Assembly (NCBI RefSeq): GCF_031180885.1
Contig: NZ_JAPSLK010000031.1
Coordinates: 1 to 64,000, forward strand
DNA: 64,000 nt
DNA from: Saccharothrix sp.
GTDB taxonomy: Bacteria > Actinomycetota > Actinomycetes > Mycobacteriales > Pseudonocardiaceae
Reading direction: 5' to 3'
Shown: positions 26,405 to 34,663 of the stretch, in pieces
Layout: every line of letters starts with the position of its first letter
Position numbering within the stretch: the stretch's first letter is position 1
The notes under the pieces: generated by a model
What the model was told of the DNA's origin: nothing
Database searches by the model: none
What the model saw: only the letters and a program-made list of their open reading frames with translations
Position numbers and translations under genes: made by a program

Positions 26405-27496
26405 TCAGCACACGAGCCGGACGTCGTGCTTGGGCACGTCGTGCGCCAGGAACTCCAGCAGCGCCGCACCCTCCCGCTCCAGTTCGTCCACAGTGGACAG
26501 CCGGTGGAACGGCCGCAGCTCCAGGGTCGCGACCTCCTTGGTGCGCTCGACCCGCCAGTCCCCCGCGGTCACACCGTCCACCAGGAAGAACTGCGGGACC
26601 GGCCCGTGCGGGTCGTAGTCGCGCGCCTTCACGTCCGGGGTGACGACGCGGCGGCGGTCCGCGTAGGACAGCAGCAGGTTGTCGAAGTCGTACAGGAACC
26701 GCACGGGCGCTGGAGTGTCCTCGTCGGGCCGGGGCGCGTCGGGCAGGTCGAACAACTCCTGGCCGTCCTCGTCGAGCAGCCGGACCAGCGGCAGCCGTTC
26801 GACCACCTCGCGCAGCCGGGTCAGGCCGGACCACGTCTGGACGTCCTTCACCGTCGCCGGGCCGAACGCGGCGAGGTAGCGCAGCACCATGTCCTCCACG
26901 GACGGGTGCTCGGTGACGCCCTCCCCCAGCCACTCCTCGACACTGGTGTGCGCGATGGTGCCGCTGCGACCCCACAGGCCGCGCGGCGGCACCTGCACCA
27001 GCGGCACCTGGCAGCGGATGGCGTAGGCCAGCGCGGACGGCGCGCGGTCGGGCCACCGCTCGTGAAGCAGCGCGCCGAGTTCCTTGTTGGTGCGGGGTTT
27101 CTCGGCGAGCAGGGCGCGGCCGGCGGCGACCACGGCGTCCACGTCGAGGCCGCGCATGTCCGGGCCATGGGTGAAGTTGCGGAACAGGTCGCGGTCGAGC
27201 ACGGGCTGGACGAGCGGGCGCAGCGCGAGGGCGTCGGACGCCGTCACCAGGTGGATCGTGGAGCGCATCACGGCGATGCGGACCAGCGTGCGGTCGACGA
27301 GCAGGTCGGCGGCGTCCTCGGGGCGGAAGTCCGCGATCCGCGACCACAGACCGGTGTACCAGGTGTGCGGGGTCTGGGCCTGGAGCCCTACGAGGTGCGC
27401 GACGACCTCGGGCACCGGCCGCGCGGTGCGCTCCAGCAGGAACTGCCGGGCCAGCGTGGCGCGGTTGACGGCTCGACGGCTCAGAACCTCGGTCAT
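26405..27496 (-). CDS. Winged-helix DNA-binding protein (AlkZ/YcaQ-like)
   Basis: 363 residues of the HTH_42 family, which includes DNA glycosylases AlkZ and YcaQ. Family features are LARQFLLERTARPVPEVVAH followed by LVGLQAQTPHTWYTGLWSR, the LVRIAVMRSTIHLVTASDA block and DFDNLLLSYADR. In AlkZ the QxQ motif is catalytic; here LQAQTP matches it, so a role in repair of alkylated DNA or crosslinks is possible. Whether it is a glycosylase remains inference. ATG 27496 is used; an in-frame ATG 14 codons upstream is less likely. Confidence 0.8.
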   Translation of the reverse strand: MTEVLSRRAVNRATLARQFLLERTARPVPEVVAHLVGLQAQTPHTWYTGLWSRIADFRPEDAADLLVDRTLVRIAVMRSTIHLVTASDALALRPLVQPVLDRDLFRNFTHGPDMRGLDVDAVVAAGRALLAEKPRTNKELGALLHERWPDRAPSALAYAIRCQVPLVQVPPRGLWGRSGTIAHTSVEEWLGEGVTEHPSVEDMVLRYLAAFGPATVKDVQTWSGLTRLREVVERLPLVRLLDEDGQELFDLPDAPRPDEDTPAPVRFLYDFDNLLLSYADRRRVVTPDVKARDYDPHGPVPQFFLVDGVTAGDWRVERTKEVATLELRPFHRLSTVDELEREGAALLEFLAHDVPKHDVRLVC

Positions 27497-27567
27497 ACGC
27501 CCACGGTAGATGGCATTGCGGACAGGTTCGGTCCTCATGCGTTACCCGGCTTGGCACCGCCCGGGAA

Positions 27568-27592
27568 AAAGTGATATCACTTTGCTAAGCAA
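27568..27592. promoter_or_regulatory. Stacked palindromes before the SPFH gene
   Basis: AAAGTGATATCACTTT (27568-27583) is a perfect 16-bp palindrome, and TTGCTAAGCAA (27582-27592) is an 11-base palindrome around a central A overlapping it by two bases. The pair is AT-rich in a GC-rich region and ends 24 bases before the ATG, so it probably covers the promoter. The binding protein is not known; the downstream ribbon-helix-helix protein is one candidate. Confidence 0.65.
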
Positions 27593-27616
27593 GCGATAGA
27601 CCGTGAGGGGTGCGAG

Positions 27617-28540
27617 ATGGATACGTCGACCGATGTGAGCGTCCGGATGCCGGCGCCGGCCGTGCGGGAGCGCGAGGCGTCCGAGGTCTCGGGGTGGACC
27701 ATGCTGCTGGTGGCGGTGGCCCTGACGCTGGCCGGCGCGGCCGTGGTCGTGCTGGGCTTCCTGCCCGTCACGGACGGCCCGAACGCGCCGGTGATCGTGA
27801 CCGGCGTGATCTTGACCGGGGCCGGCCTGGTGACCGGCAGCGGCCTGTTCACCGTCGCGCCCGGCGAGGCGCGGGTGCTCCAGTTCCTGGGCCGGTACAC
27901 CGGCACGGTGCGGCGGGACGGCCTGCGCTGGGCCAACCCGTTCACCACGAAGGTCCGGGTGTCCACCCGCATCCGCAACCACGAGACGGCGACGCTGAAG
28001 GTCAACGACGCCGACGGCAACCCGATCGAGATCGCCGCCGTCGTGGTGTGGCAGGTCGACGACACGGCCCGGGCCAAGTTCGAGGTGGACGACTTCGTCC
28101 GGTTCGTCGGCATCCAGACCGAGACCGCCGTGCGGCACATCGCCACCAGCTACCCGTACGACAGCCACGACGACGCGAGCCTGTCGCTGCGGGAGAACGC
28201 CGACGAGATCACCGAGACGCTGTCGGTCGAGATCGCGGCCCGGGTGCAGGCGGCGGGCGTGAAGGTGATCGAGTCCCGGCTGACGCACCTGGCCTACGCT
28301 CCGGAGATCGCGCAGGCGATGCTCCAGCGCCAGCAGGCGGGTGCGGTGGTCGCGGCGCGGCAGCGGATCGTGGAGGGCGCGGTCGGCATGGTGGAGCTGG
28401 CGCTGGCCCGGCTCGCCGAGCAGGACGTGGTGGAACTGGACGAGGAGCGCAAGGCGGCCATGGTGTCGAATCTGCTGGTGGTGTTGTGCGGTGACCGGTC
28501 GACGCAACCCGTCGTGAACGCCGGGTCGCTGTACCACTGA
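27617..28540 (+). CDS. SPFH/band-7 domain membrane protein
   Basis: 307 residues: a short cytoplasmic N-terminus, two hydrophobic segments at about 28-50 and 56-80, then a stomatin/prohibitin/flotillin (SPFH) domain from [21 protein letters not shown] through [20 protein letters not shown] and [20 protein letters not shown]. The C-terminal helix ([20 protein letters not shown]) would drive oligomerisation. Such proteins organise membrane microdomains or hold proteases. The GAGGGG ribosome site supports ATG 27617. One base after its stop the ribbon-helix-helix gene begins, implying coupled synthesis. Confidence 0.88.
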   Translation: MDTSTDVSVRMPAPAVREREASEVSGWTMLLVAVALTLAGAAVVVLGFLPVTDGPNAPVIVTGVILTGAGLVTGSGLFTVAPGEARVLQFLGRYTGTVRRDGLRWANPFTTKVRVSTRIRNHETATLKVNDADGNPIEIAAVVVWQVDDTARAKFEVDDFVRFVGIQTETAVRHIATSYPYDSHDDASLSLRENADEITETLSVEIAARVQAAGVKVIESRLTHLAYAPEIAQAMLQRQQAGAVVAARQRIVEGAVGMVELALARLAEQDVVELDEERKAAMVSNLLVVLCGDRSTQPVVNAGSLYH

Positions 28541-28541
28541 C

Positions 28542-28796
28542 GTGGCCGAGCGCAAGAGCGTCCTGCTCCGCCTGGACCCGGCCGTGCACGACGCGCTGAC
28601 CAGGTGGGCCAACGACGAACTGCGCAGCACCAACGCGCAGATCGAGTTCCTCCTCCGCCGCGCCCTGGCGGAGGCGGGACGGGCCCCCTCCGGCGCGGCG
28701 GCGCCACCGAAGCGGGGCAGGCCGCGCAAACCTCGCGACGACGTGACCGGCGAGACCGGCAAGACGGACAAGACCGACGGACAAGATCCCGGGTGA
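28542..28796 (+). CDS. Ribbon-helix-helix (Arc-like) DNA-binding protein
   Basis: 84 residues. The N-terminus [20 protein letters not shown] then [17 protein letters not shown] is a classic ribbon-helix-helix: a beta-strand that enters the DNA groove followed by two helices. A basic AT-hook-like [12 protein letters not shown] and a polar tail follow. It begins 2 bases after the SPFH stop. This makes it a natural candidate for binding the palindromes upstream of the operon, but no toxin partner is seen, so an antitoxin role is unlikely. Confidence 0.8.
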   Translation: MAERKSVLLRLDPAVHDALTRWANDELRSTNAQIEFLLRRALAEAGRAPSGAAAPPKRGRPRKPRDDVTGETGKTDKTDGQDPG

Positions 28797-28812
28797 TCAC
28801 CACCCACCAAGA

Positions 28813-28846
28813 CCCGGCCGTGCACTCAGGGGGAGGCACGGCCGGG
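28813..28846 (+). terminator. Terminator of the SPFH operon
   Basis: A perfect 11-bp stem CCCGGCCGTGC / GCACGGCCGGG with a 12-base loop, followed by CCTTCC, lies 17 bases after the ribbon-helix-helix stop. Confidence 0.8.
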
Positions 28847-28876
28847 CCTTCCGCCTGACCACCGCCAGTCGTCGGA

Positions 28877-28957
28877 GATCAGGTGGTCTCGCCTCCTGAT
28901 CAGGTGGTCTCGTCGTCGGCGATCAGGCGGTCTCGTCATCGGGATCAGGTTGTCGGG
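28877..28957. repeat. Degenerate 21-23-bp tandem repeat
   Basis: GATCAGGTGGTCTCG occurs at 28877 and 28898, with GATCAGGCGGTCTCG at 28921 and a weaker GATCAGGTTGTCGGG at 28943. Spacing is 21-23 bp, about two helical turns. It lies in the 229-base gap between the SPFH operon and a VOC gene; nothing else was seen in that gap beyond the terminator. Confidence 0.7.
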
Positions 28958-29025
28958 ATGCGCGCTCCGCCCGTCGTCCCGTGATCAACTCGCGGGTCCG
29001 GGTGCGCGGTGCAACCGTTGTCGGG

Positions 29026-29805
29026 GTGAGCGAGCTGAGCACCCCGTACGCGCCGGGCACGCCCGCGTGGGTGGACATGATGACCACCGACCGCGTGGCC
29101 ACCATGGACTTCTACGGCGGCCTGTTCGGCTGGGACTTCGAGATCGGCGGCCCCGAGACCGGCTACTACACGATGGCGCTGGTGCGCGGGAAACCGGTCG
29201 CGGGCTTCGGCGAGATGCCGCGCGACGTGATGTTCCCGGTGGTCTGGACGACCTACCTGGCCACCGACGACCTGGACGAGTCGATCGAGCTGATCGGCGC
29301 GAACGGCGGCAAGGTCCTGGTGCCGGAGTTCGACACCGGCGGACCGGGGCGCGGCGCGGTCGCCGTGGACCCGAGCGGTGCCGCGTTCGGGTTGTGGGAG
29401 GCGGGGACGCACATCGGCGCGTACGTCGTGAACGAGCCCGGCACGGTGATCTGGAACGAACTGGCCACCCGCGACGCCTTCAGCGCGGCCGAGTTCTACC
29501 AGCAGGTGTTCGGCCTGGGCCTGGACCCGCTGCCGGACTTCCCGTACACGCAACTCAAGGCCGACGGCCGGGTCGTGGGCGGGATCTTCGGGATGGCGGC
29601 CGACATCCCGGCCGAGATCCCGCCGCACTGGATGACCTACTTCGCGGTGACCAGCCTGGAAGCGGCGGTCGACAGGGCGCGGGAACTGGGCGGCATCCCG
29701 GTCGGGGACGTGGCCGAGTCCCGGTTCGGCCGGTTCACCACCGTCGGCGACCCGATGGGCGCGACCTTCAAGGTCATCCAAGCGCCGCCTTCCACCCCAG
29801 ACTGA
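29026..29805 (+). CDS. Two-domain VOC-family protein
   Basis: 259 residues made of two glyoxalase-fold repeats, the first from PAWVDMMTTDRVATMDFYGG and the second from TVIWNELATRDAFSAAEFYQ. This resembles the tandem-VOC family often annotated as glyoxalase or hydroxylase-like (CFP-30B type). GTG 29026 gives the usual VSELSTPYAPGTPAW start; an upstream in-frame GTG at 28981 lies in the repeat-flanking region. It overlaps the convergent TauE gene by 32 bases. Activity is unknown. Confidence 0.8.
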   Translation: MSELSTPYAPGTPAWVDMMTTDRVATMDFYGGLFGWDFEIGGPETGYYTMALVRGKPVAGFGEMPRDVMFPVVWTTYLATDDLDESIELIGANGGKVLVPEFDTGGPGRGAVAVDPSGAAFGLWEAGTHIGAYVVNEPGTVIWNELATRDAFSAAEFYQQVFGLGLDPLPDFPYTQLKADGRVVGGIFGMAADIPAEIPPHWMTYFAVTSLEAAVDRARELGGIPVGDVAESRFGRFTTVGDPMGATFKVIQAPPSTPD

Positions 29806-30574
29806 CCACCAGCGCCACGACCACGGTCAGGAACACCCGCCGAACGAACGCCGACCCGCGCCGCACCGCGAGCCGAGCCCCGAACACCGACCCGGCGACG
29901 TTGCACGCGGCCAACACCAGCCCAAGCCCCCACAGCACCTTCCCAGCCGGGATGAAGTACATCAACGCGCCCAAATTCGTGGCGACGTTCACGATCTTCG
30001 CCGTAGCCGAGGCCCGCAGAAACGCGAACCCCACCACCCCCACCAGCAAGAACACCAGGAACGCCCCGGTACCCGGCCCCGCCAGCCCGTCGTAGAACCC
30101 GATCACCGCCCCACCCAGCGCCATGACGCCGATCTGCGCGACCCGCTTGAACCGAGGCGTCTCCGCAACCCCCAACTCAGGCTTGCGCCACGTGTAAAGC
30201 CCCACCCCGACCAGCGCGACCAGGACCACACCGTTCAACACCCCGGGCGCCAACGCCCCAGCGAACGCCGCACCCCCAACCGCCCCACCGAACGCCGCAA
30301 ACGCCATCGGCAAGGCCGCCCACCAGTCAATGGTCGTCTGCCGCGCATAAGTAGTAACCGCCGACGCAGTCCCCACCACAGCGGCCACCTTGTTCGTGGC
30401 CAACGCGTACAACGGCTGCCCACCAGGCGCGATGAGCAACAAGGCGGGCAGTTGGATCAACCCACCTCCGCCCACCACGGCGTCCACAGCCCCCGCGAGG
30501 GCAGCCGCAAGACAGAGGAACAGCAACCCGGCGACGGTGATCTCCCCGAACCCCGGCCAATCGAGTGCGCTCAT
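29774..30574 (-). CDS. TauE/SafE-family anion exporter or permease
   Basis: 266 residues with about eight membrane helices and the two conserved TauE blocks AGAVDAVVGGGGLIQLPALL (first half) and GFYDGLAGPGTGAFLVFLLV (second half). Family members move sulfite, sulfoacetate or other organosulfonates. No sulfur gene is adjacent, so the substrate is open. ATG 30574 is used, with a GTG one codon upstream. Many CCA/CCC/AAC codons give this gene a slightly different look from its neighbours. Confidence 0.83.
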   Translation of the reverse strand: MSALDWPGFGEITVAGLLFLCLAAALAGAVDAVVGGGGLIQLPALLLIAPGGQPLYALATNKVAAVVGTASAVTTYARQTTIDWWAALPMAFAAFGGAVGGAAFAGALAPGVLNGVVLVALVGVGLYTWRKPELGVAETPRFKRVAQIGVMALGGAVIGFYDGLAGPGTGAFLVFLLVGVVGFAFLRASATAKIVNVATNLGALMYFIPAGKVLWGLGLVLAACNVAGSVFGARLAVRRGSAFVRRVFLTVVVALVVSLGWKAALG

Positions 30575-30646
30575 CACCCGATCAGCTTAACGGGACACCC
30601 GTACTGTTTTTCCCACCGTGGCCACGCCCACACCCAACCGCCCTGG

Positions 30647-30790
30647 TTGGGAGGGCGGCACCGCCCCCTGTTAACCTAGTCAGCCGTACCGCGCGGCATT
30701 CCGCTGTGGAGGAAGACCGCCCTCGAGAGGGGGCGGAGCCGACGACAAGCGCGGTGCGACTCCGAACTCGAAGGAAAAGGTGGCTTTCGC
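30647..30790 (+). promoter_or_regulatory. Promoter and structured leader of rpsT (tentative)
   Basis: A TTGGGA (30647) and TAACCT (30672) pair with 19-base spacing could be the promoter. The leader then contains a stem CCGCCCTC / GAGGGGGCGG at 30717-30736. S20 synthesis is autoregulated in other bacteria, so the leader may matter, but no specific motif was recognised. Confidence 0.32.
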
Positions 30791-31051
30791 GTGGCGAACA
30801 TCAAGTCCCAGATGAAGCGGATCAAGACGAACGAGAAGGCGCGCCTGCGCAACAAGGCCGTCAAGTCGTCCCTCAAGACCGCCATCCGCAAGTTCCGTGA
30901 GGCCGCCGAGGCCGGCGACAAGGACAAGGCCATCGCCTTGGCCCGCGAGGCCTCCCGCAAGCTGGACAAGGCCGTCACCAAGGGCGTGATCCACGCCAAC
31001 CAGGCCGCCAACAAGAAGTCGGCCCTGGCGAAGCGCGCCAACCAGATCTGA
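30791..31051 (+). CDS. rpsT: 30S ribosomal protein S20
   Basis: 86-residue, lysine/arginine-rich helical protein that binds 16S rRNA early in 30S assembly. The sequence ([20 protein letters not shown] start, [17 protein letters not shown] end) is unmistakably S20. The start is GTG, with an A/G-rich AAGGAAAAGG further upstream than usual. It is convergent with holA, and a strong terminator follows. Confidence 0.96.
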   Translation: MANIKSQMKRIKTNEKARLRNKAVKSSLKTAIRKFREAAEAGDKDKAIALAREASRKLDKAVTKGVIHANQAANKKSALAKRANQI

Positions 31052-31081
31052 CGGCCCGGGCCTCCAGCCCAGCCGCACTCC

Positions 31082-31116
31082 CGAAGCGCCGCCCCACAAC
31101 CGGGGGCGGCGCTTCG
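31082..31116. terminator. rpsT terminator
   Basis: A perfect 14-bp stem CGAAGCGCCGCCCC / GGGGCGGCGCTTCG with a 7-base loop is followed by CGTTTGTC, 30 bases after the rpsT stop. Confidence 0.85.
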
Positions 31117-31317
31117 CGTTTGTCACCCACCCAGGCGCCCTTCCCTCAGCCTGAGGACACCCAGCCCCACCCACTACTCAGCGCCACCATCCAGCGCCCC
31201 ACTCACCGCACAGCACCCACCGGCCCACAGTCCACTCCGCCCCACCAGCCCGCGGCCCGCCAGTCCACTCCGGCTCACCGGCCCGTTCCGGCCGGCCGCA
31301 ACCACCGCGCCCGCCAG

Positions 31318-31418
31318 CCCAGCACCCGCCGACCTAACGCCCGCAAGCCCACGGCCAGCCCAGCGTCGGCCGACCCAACGCCCGCCTGCCCAGCGTCGGC
31401 CGGCCCAGCGTCGGCCAT
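31318..31418. repeat. 15-bp unit tandem array (intergenic)
   Basis: Six 15-base units begin at 31318, 31333, 31359, 31374, 31389 and 31404, with an 11-base partial between the second and third. The typical unit is CCCAGCGTCGGCCGA. The whole gene-free stretch 31117-31429 is C-rich low-complexity sequence; outside the array only loose relatives of the unit were seen. Confidence 0.75.
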
Positions 31419-31429
31419 CCGGTATCCGG

Positions 31430-32410
31430 TCAGCGGCGGCCGTGGGCAGCGACGATCTTCAAGACCGCCCGTTCCAGCGCGTAGCCCGAGTCCGCCGCGA
31501 CACCCTTCACGTCCGCGTTCAGGTCCGCGACCACCGACATCGCCGCCGCCAGCCCGGCCCCGTCCCAGCCCCGCGCCTGCCCCTGCGCCTTCTTCACCTT
31601 CCACGGCGGCATGCCCAGCTCACCCGCCAGCTTGAACGGGTCACCCCGACCCACCGCCGACACCCGCGCGATGGTCCGCACCGCGTCCGCCAGCGCGTCG
31701 GCGACCAGGACGTGCGGCACACCGAGGTGGATCGCCCACCGCAACGCCTCCAGCGCCCCCGCCCGGTCGCCCATGACCGCCTTCTCCGCCACCGCGAACC
31801 CGGTCACCTCGGCCCGGCCCCGGTGGTAGCGGTGGACGGCCTCCACGTCCACCTTGCCGCCGGTGTCCGCGACGAGCTGCGACGCCGCCGCCGCCAGCTC
31901 CCGAAGGTCGGACCCGACCGCATCGATGAGCGCACCGACCGCCTCCGGGTCGGCCTTGCCGCCCGCCGTGCGGATCTCGTTGCGGACGAACGCCTCGCGG
32001 TCGGCGGCCTTGGTGATCTTGGGGCACTCGATCACCTCGGCCCCGGCCTTGCGCAAAGCCGTAGGTAGTTCCTTCGCCACTTTGCTGCGCCCGCCGCCCG
32101 TGTGGACGACCACCAGGGTCACCCCGTCCGCCGGCGACTTCGCGTACGCGAGGACCGCGTCCGCGATCTCCTTGCCGGCGTCCTGCGCACCCTCCAGAGC
32201 GATCACGCGACCCTCCGCGAACAGCGACGGGCTCACCAGTTCGGCCAGCTCAGGAGGGGTGAGGTCGGTCACCTTCACGCGGGTCAGGTCGGCCTGCGGA
32301 TCGACCCGGCGGGCCGCGGCCAGCGCCCTGCGGACAGCACGCTCGACCAGCAACTCCTCCTCGCCGACCACCAGTTGCACGGGGGCCGGGGCGACTGCGG
32401 ACGCGCTCAC
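31430..32410 (-). CDS. holA: DNA polymerase III subunit delta
   Basis: Clamp-loader subunit that opens the beta clamp. The 326-residue protein has the delta layout: N-terminal AAA+-like domain (LVVGEEELLVERAVRRAL), ALEGAQDAGKEIADAVLAYA, middle lid and C-terminal collar domain ending GYALERAVLKIVAAHGRR. The GTG at 32410 starts just before the conserved APVQLVVGEEE. Its location near rpsT and comEC follows actinobacterial synteny, although thrC and a hypothetical gene intervene before comEC. Confidence 0.9.
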   Translation of the reverse strand: MSASAVAPAPVQLVVGEEELLVERAVRRALAAARRVDPQADLTRVKVTDLTPPELAELVSPSLFAEGRVIALEGAQDAGKEIADAVLAYAKSPADGVTLVVVHTGGGRSKVAKELPTALRKAGAEVIECPKITKAADREAFVRNEIRTAGGKADPEAVGALIDAVGSDLRELAAAASQLVADTGGKVDVEAVHRYHRGRAEVTGFAVAEKAVMGDRAGALEALRWAIHLGVPHVLVADALADAVRTIARVSAVGRGDPFKLAGELGMPPWKVKKAQGQARGWDGAGLAAAMSVVADLNADVKGVAADSGYALERAVLKIVAAHGRR

Positions 32411-32508
32411 GGACCCGATCCTCCCACGCCGCCGTCGCCGTCCGGATGGTGGACGGATCTGGCTGAAGCTCGGGACGGTGTCGTAAGTTGAGGGCACAAC
32501 CGAATACC

Positions 32509-32624
32509 GCTCATCCAGAGGGGCAGAGGGATCGGCCCGAAGAAGCCCCGGCAACCCGTCGTTGCAGTGCTGCGCACTGCCGACCACGGTGCCAATTCCG
32601 ACCCGCCTCGCGGGAAAGATGAGG
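32509..32624 (+). ncRNA. SAM-I (S-box) riboswitch
   Basis: The aptamer core is present in order: P1 5' strand CTCATC (32510-32515), the CAGAGGGGCAGAGGGAUCGG internal loop, GGCCCGAAGAAGCCCCGGCA then ACC, a variable hairpin GCAGTGCTGCGCACTGC, GGTGCCAATTCCGACCCG, and GGGAAAGATGAG closing P1 (GATGAG 32618-32623). These match the SAM-I consensus closely. The GAGGAG ribosome site (32621-32626) of thrC overlaps the P1 3' strand, so ligand binding could directly hide it. The only gene downstream is thrC. Confidence 0.93.
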
Positions 32625-32636
32625 AGAAACCTCGCG

Positions 32637-33899
32637 ATGACCGCTGTCAGTGTGCCCTCGACCGCCACCTCCTTCGACCTCGGCCCGGCCCGTGCCCTGT
32701 CGTGTCGCGAGTGCGGTCACGAGACCCCGCTCGCCCCGGAATACGCCTGTCTCGAGTGTTTCGGGCCGCTGGAAGTCGCCTACGACTTCGGCCGCGTCCG
32801 CCGCGAGGACATCGAGGCGGGCCCCCGGTCGATCTGGCGCTACCGCGGCCTGCTCCCCGTGCCCTCGGACGTCGAGTCGCACCCCAACACCAACCCCGGC
32901 CACACCCGCCTGGTCGAGGCCGACAACCTCGCCAAGGCCCTGGGTGTCCGGAAGGTCTGGGTCAAGGACGACACCGGCAACCCCACCCACTCGTTCAAGG
33001 ACCGCGTCGTCGGCGTCGCCTTGGCGGCGGCCCGCGAGCTGGGCTTCAAGGTCCTCGCCTGCCCCTCCACCGGCAACCTCGCGAACGCCGTCGCCGCCGC
33101 CGCGGCCCGTGCGGGCTGGCAGTCGGTCGTGCTCGTCCCCTCCTCCCTCGAGCGCGCCAAGATCCTCATGACCGCCGTCTACGACGGCAACCTGATCACG
33201 GTCGACGGCAACTACGACGACGTGAACCGCCTCGCGCAGGAACTCGCCGCCGAGCACGAGGACTGGGCGTTCGTCAACGTCAACGTCCGCCCCTACTACG
33301 CCGAGGGCTCGAAGACCCTCGGCTACGAGGTGGCCGAGCAGCTGGGCTGGCGCCTGCCCGACCAGATCGTCGTCCCGATCGCGTCCGGCTCCCAGCTCAC
33401 CAAGGTCGACAAGGCCTTCCGCGAACTCGGCGAGCTGGACCTGGTCGAGGCCACCCCGTACAAGGTGTTCGGCGCCCAGGCCACCGGCTGCTCCCCCGTG
33501 TCCGCCGCGTTCAAGGCAGGCCACGACGTGGTCTCCCCCGTCCGCCCGGACACCATCGCCCGCTCCCTGGCGATCGGCGCCCCCGCCGACGGCCCGTACG
33601 TGCTCGACGCGGTCCGCCGCACGGGCGGCGCGATCGAGGACGTCACCGACGAAGAGGTCGTCGAGGGCATCCGCCTGCTCGCCCGCACCGAGGGCATCTT
33701 CGCGGAGACCGCCGGCGGCGTGACCGTGGCGACCGCGAAGAAGCTCATCGAGTCCGGACAGCTCGACCCCGAGGCCGAGACCGTGCTGCTGATCACCGGC
33801 GACGGCCTCAAGACCCTGGACGCCCTCGGCGACCGCGTGGGACCGCGCGCGAACGTCCCGCCGTCGGCCGAAGCCGTCATCAACGCCCTCAAGGACTGA
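32637..33899 (+). CDS. thrC: Threonine synthase with N-terminal zinc-ribbon-like segment
   Basis: PLP enzyme of 420 residues converting O-phosphohomoserine to threonine. An N-terminal CxxC pair (Cys23/26 and Cys38/41) forms a zinc-ribbon-like cap. The PLP lysine is expected in NPTHSFKDR (Lys121), with the phosphate-binding STGNLANA loop and GSQLTKV further on. The gene is alone, not with hom or thrB, and sits behind a SAM-I riboswitch, which is unexpected for threonine synthesis and raises the chance that it is a threonine synthase-like paralogue serving methionine metabolism. ATG 32637 follows GAGGAG by 10 bases. Confidence 0.88.
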   Translation: MTAVSVPSTATSFDLGPARALSCRECGHETPLAPEYACLECFGPLEVAYDFGRVRREDIEAGPRSIWRYRGLLPVPSDVESHPNTNPGHTRLVEADNLAKALGVRKVWVKDDTGNPTHSFKDRVVGVALAAARELGFKVLACPSTGNLANAVAAAAARAGWQSVVLVPSSLERAKILMTAVYDGNLITVDGNYDDVNRLAQELAAEHEDWAFVNVNVRPYYAEGSKTLGYEVAEQLGWRLPDQIVVPIASGSQLTKVDKAFRELGELDLVEATPYKVFGAQATGCSPVSAAFKAGHDVVSPVRPDTIARSLAIGAPADGPYVLDAVRRTGGAIEDVTDEEVVEGIRLLARTEGIFAETAGGVTVATAKKLIESGQLDPEAETVLLITGDGLKTLDALGDRVGPRANVPPSAEAVINALKD

Positions 33900-33932
33900 C
33901 CGCCGAGCAAGGTCCACAGCAGACCCCGCCGT

Positions 33933-33980
33933 GGCTTGCGCGCCAGGGCTTTTCGACCGAAAGGCCTTGGCGCGCAAGCC
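33933..33980. terminator. Large near-perfect hairpin after thrC
   Basis: GGCTTGCGCGCCA (33933-33945) pairs perfectly with TGGCGCGCAAGCC (33968-33980), and most of the loop also self-pairs (CTTTTCG / CGAAAGG). It lies 34 bases after the thrC stop and immediately before a repeat array. Termination is the simplest role. Confidence 0.65.
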
Positions 33981-34001
33981 AAACGCGGTCCCAGCCGGCC
34001 A

Positions 34002-34196
34002 TCGAACGGCCAAACTGCCAACCGCACGGCCAGCCGCCCAACGCACGGCCAAACTGCCAACCGCACAGCCGGCCGCCCATCACACGGCCCAGCCGCCCAT
34101 CACACAGCCCAGCCGCCCATCACACAGCCCGGCCGCCCATCACACGGCCCGGCCGCCCAACGCACGGCCCGGCCGCCCAACGCACGGCCCGACTGT
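34002..34196. repeat. 20-bp unit tandem array, about ten copies
   Basis: Units of 20 bases, typically CACACGGCCCAGCCGCCCAT, run almost without gaps. From 34061 to 34180 six units are in perfect register, and earlier copies vary at 2-6 positions. A 20-base period is not codon-compatible, so this is not coding. It fills the space between thrC and the convergent hypothetical gene. Confidence 0.88.
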
Positions 34197-34651
34197 CACA
34201 AGGTGAGGCGGGCGGTGCGCAGCCACCCGCTGCGCGGGAACGAGGACAGCTCCGGCATCACGTGCGGCTCCACCTCCTCGACCTCCGCACGCCAGGCGGT
34301 GACCAACTGCGGCCACGGCACCGCGGACTTGTGCCCGTTGTAACGATTGGCCCGCCAGTTCTCCGGCGGGATCGTCAGCTCGTCGTCGAACAGCGCGTCC
34401 GCGATCCGGCGATACGCGGCCTCCGGCGACTTCACCTCCGTGGTCGGGACCATCTTGGTGACCTTCGCCTTCGCCACGATGGCACGCCCGTCCCGCCCGA
34501 CGTCGTCGCAGATGTAGAAGACGAAGTCGGGCCCCAACTCGTCGCGCGGCCAGGGATGGGCCACGTACCCGGGCTGCCACAGCGCCCACCCCACCTCACG
34601 CGGTTCCCAGCCGGTGTGCAGGCGGATCCAACTGTCGTTGTCGTTGCTCAT
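34196..34651 (-). CDS. Hypothetical protein, possibly PUA/EVE-like
   Basis: 151 residues, Trp-rich (WIRLHTGWEPREVGWALWQP), with a predicted beta-rich core including DFVFYICDDVGRDGRAIVAK and AKVTKMVPTTEVKSPEAAYR. The pattern of alternating strands and a gap for a ligand recalls PUA-like or EVE domains, but the match is weak. It lies 12 bases after comEC on the same strand with a good ribosome site (GGGGAGAAACC). Function unknown. Confidence 0.65.
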   Translation of the reverse strand: MSNDNDSWIRLHTGWEPREVGWALWQPGYVAHPWPRDELGPDFVFYICDDVGRDGRAIVAKAKVTKMVPTTEVKSPEAAYRRIADALFDDELTIPPENWRANRYNGHKSAVPWPQLVTAWRAEVEEVEPHVMPELSSFPRSGWLRTARLTL

Positions 34652-34663
34652 GGTTTCTCCCCT

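Noticed and set aside
28877-28957. Possible CRISPR array
   Set aside because: The repeats are short and degenerate, with 6-8-base gaps rather than spacers; no cas genes are present.
33931-34343. Repetitive His/Pro/Ala open frames after thrC
   Set aside because: The underlying 20-bp period changes frame with each unit, so no conserved protein is encoded.
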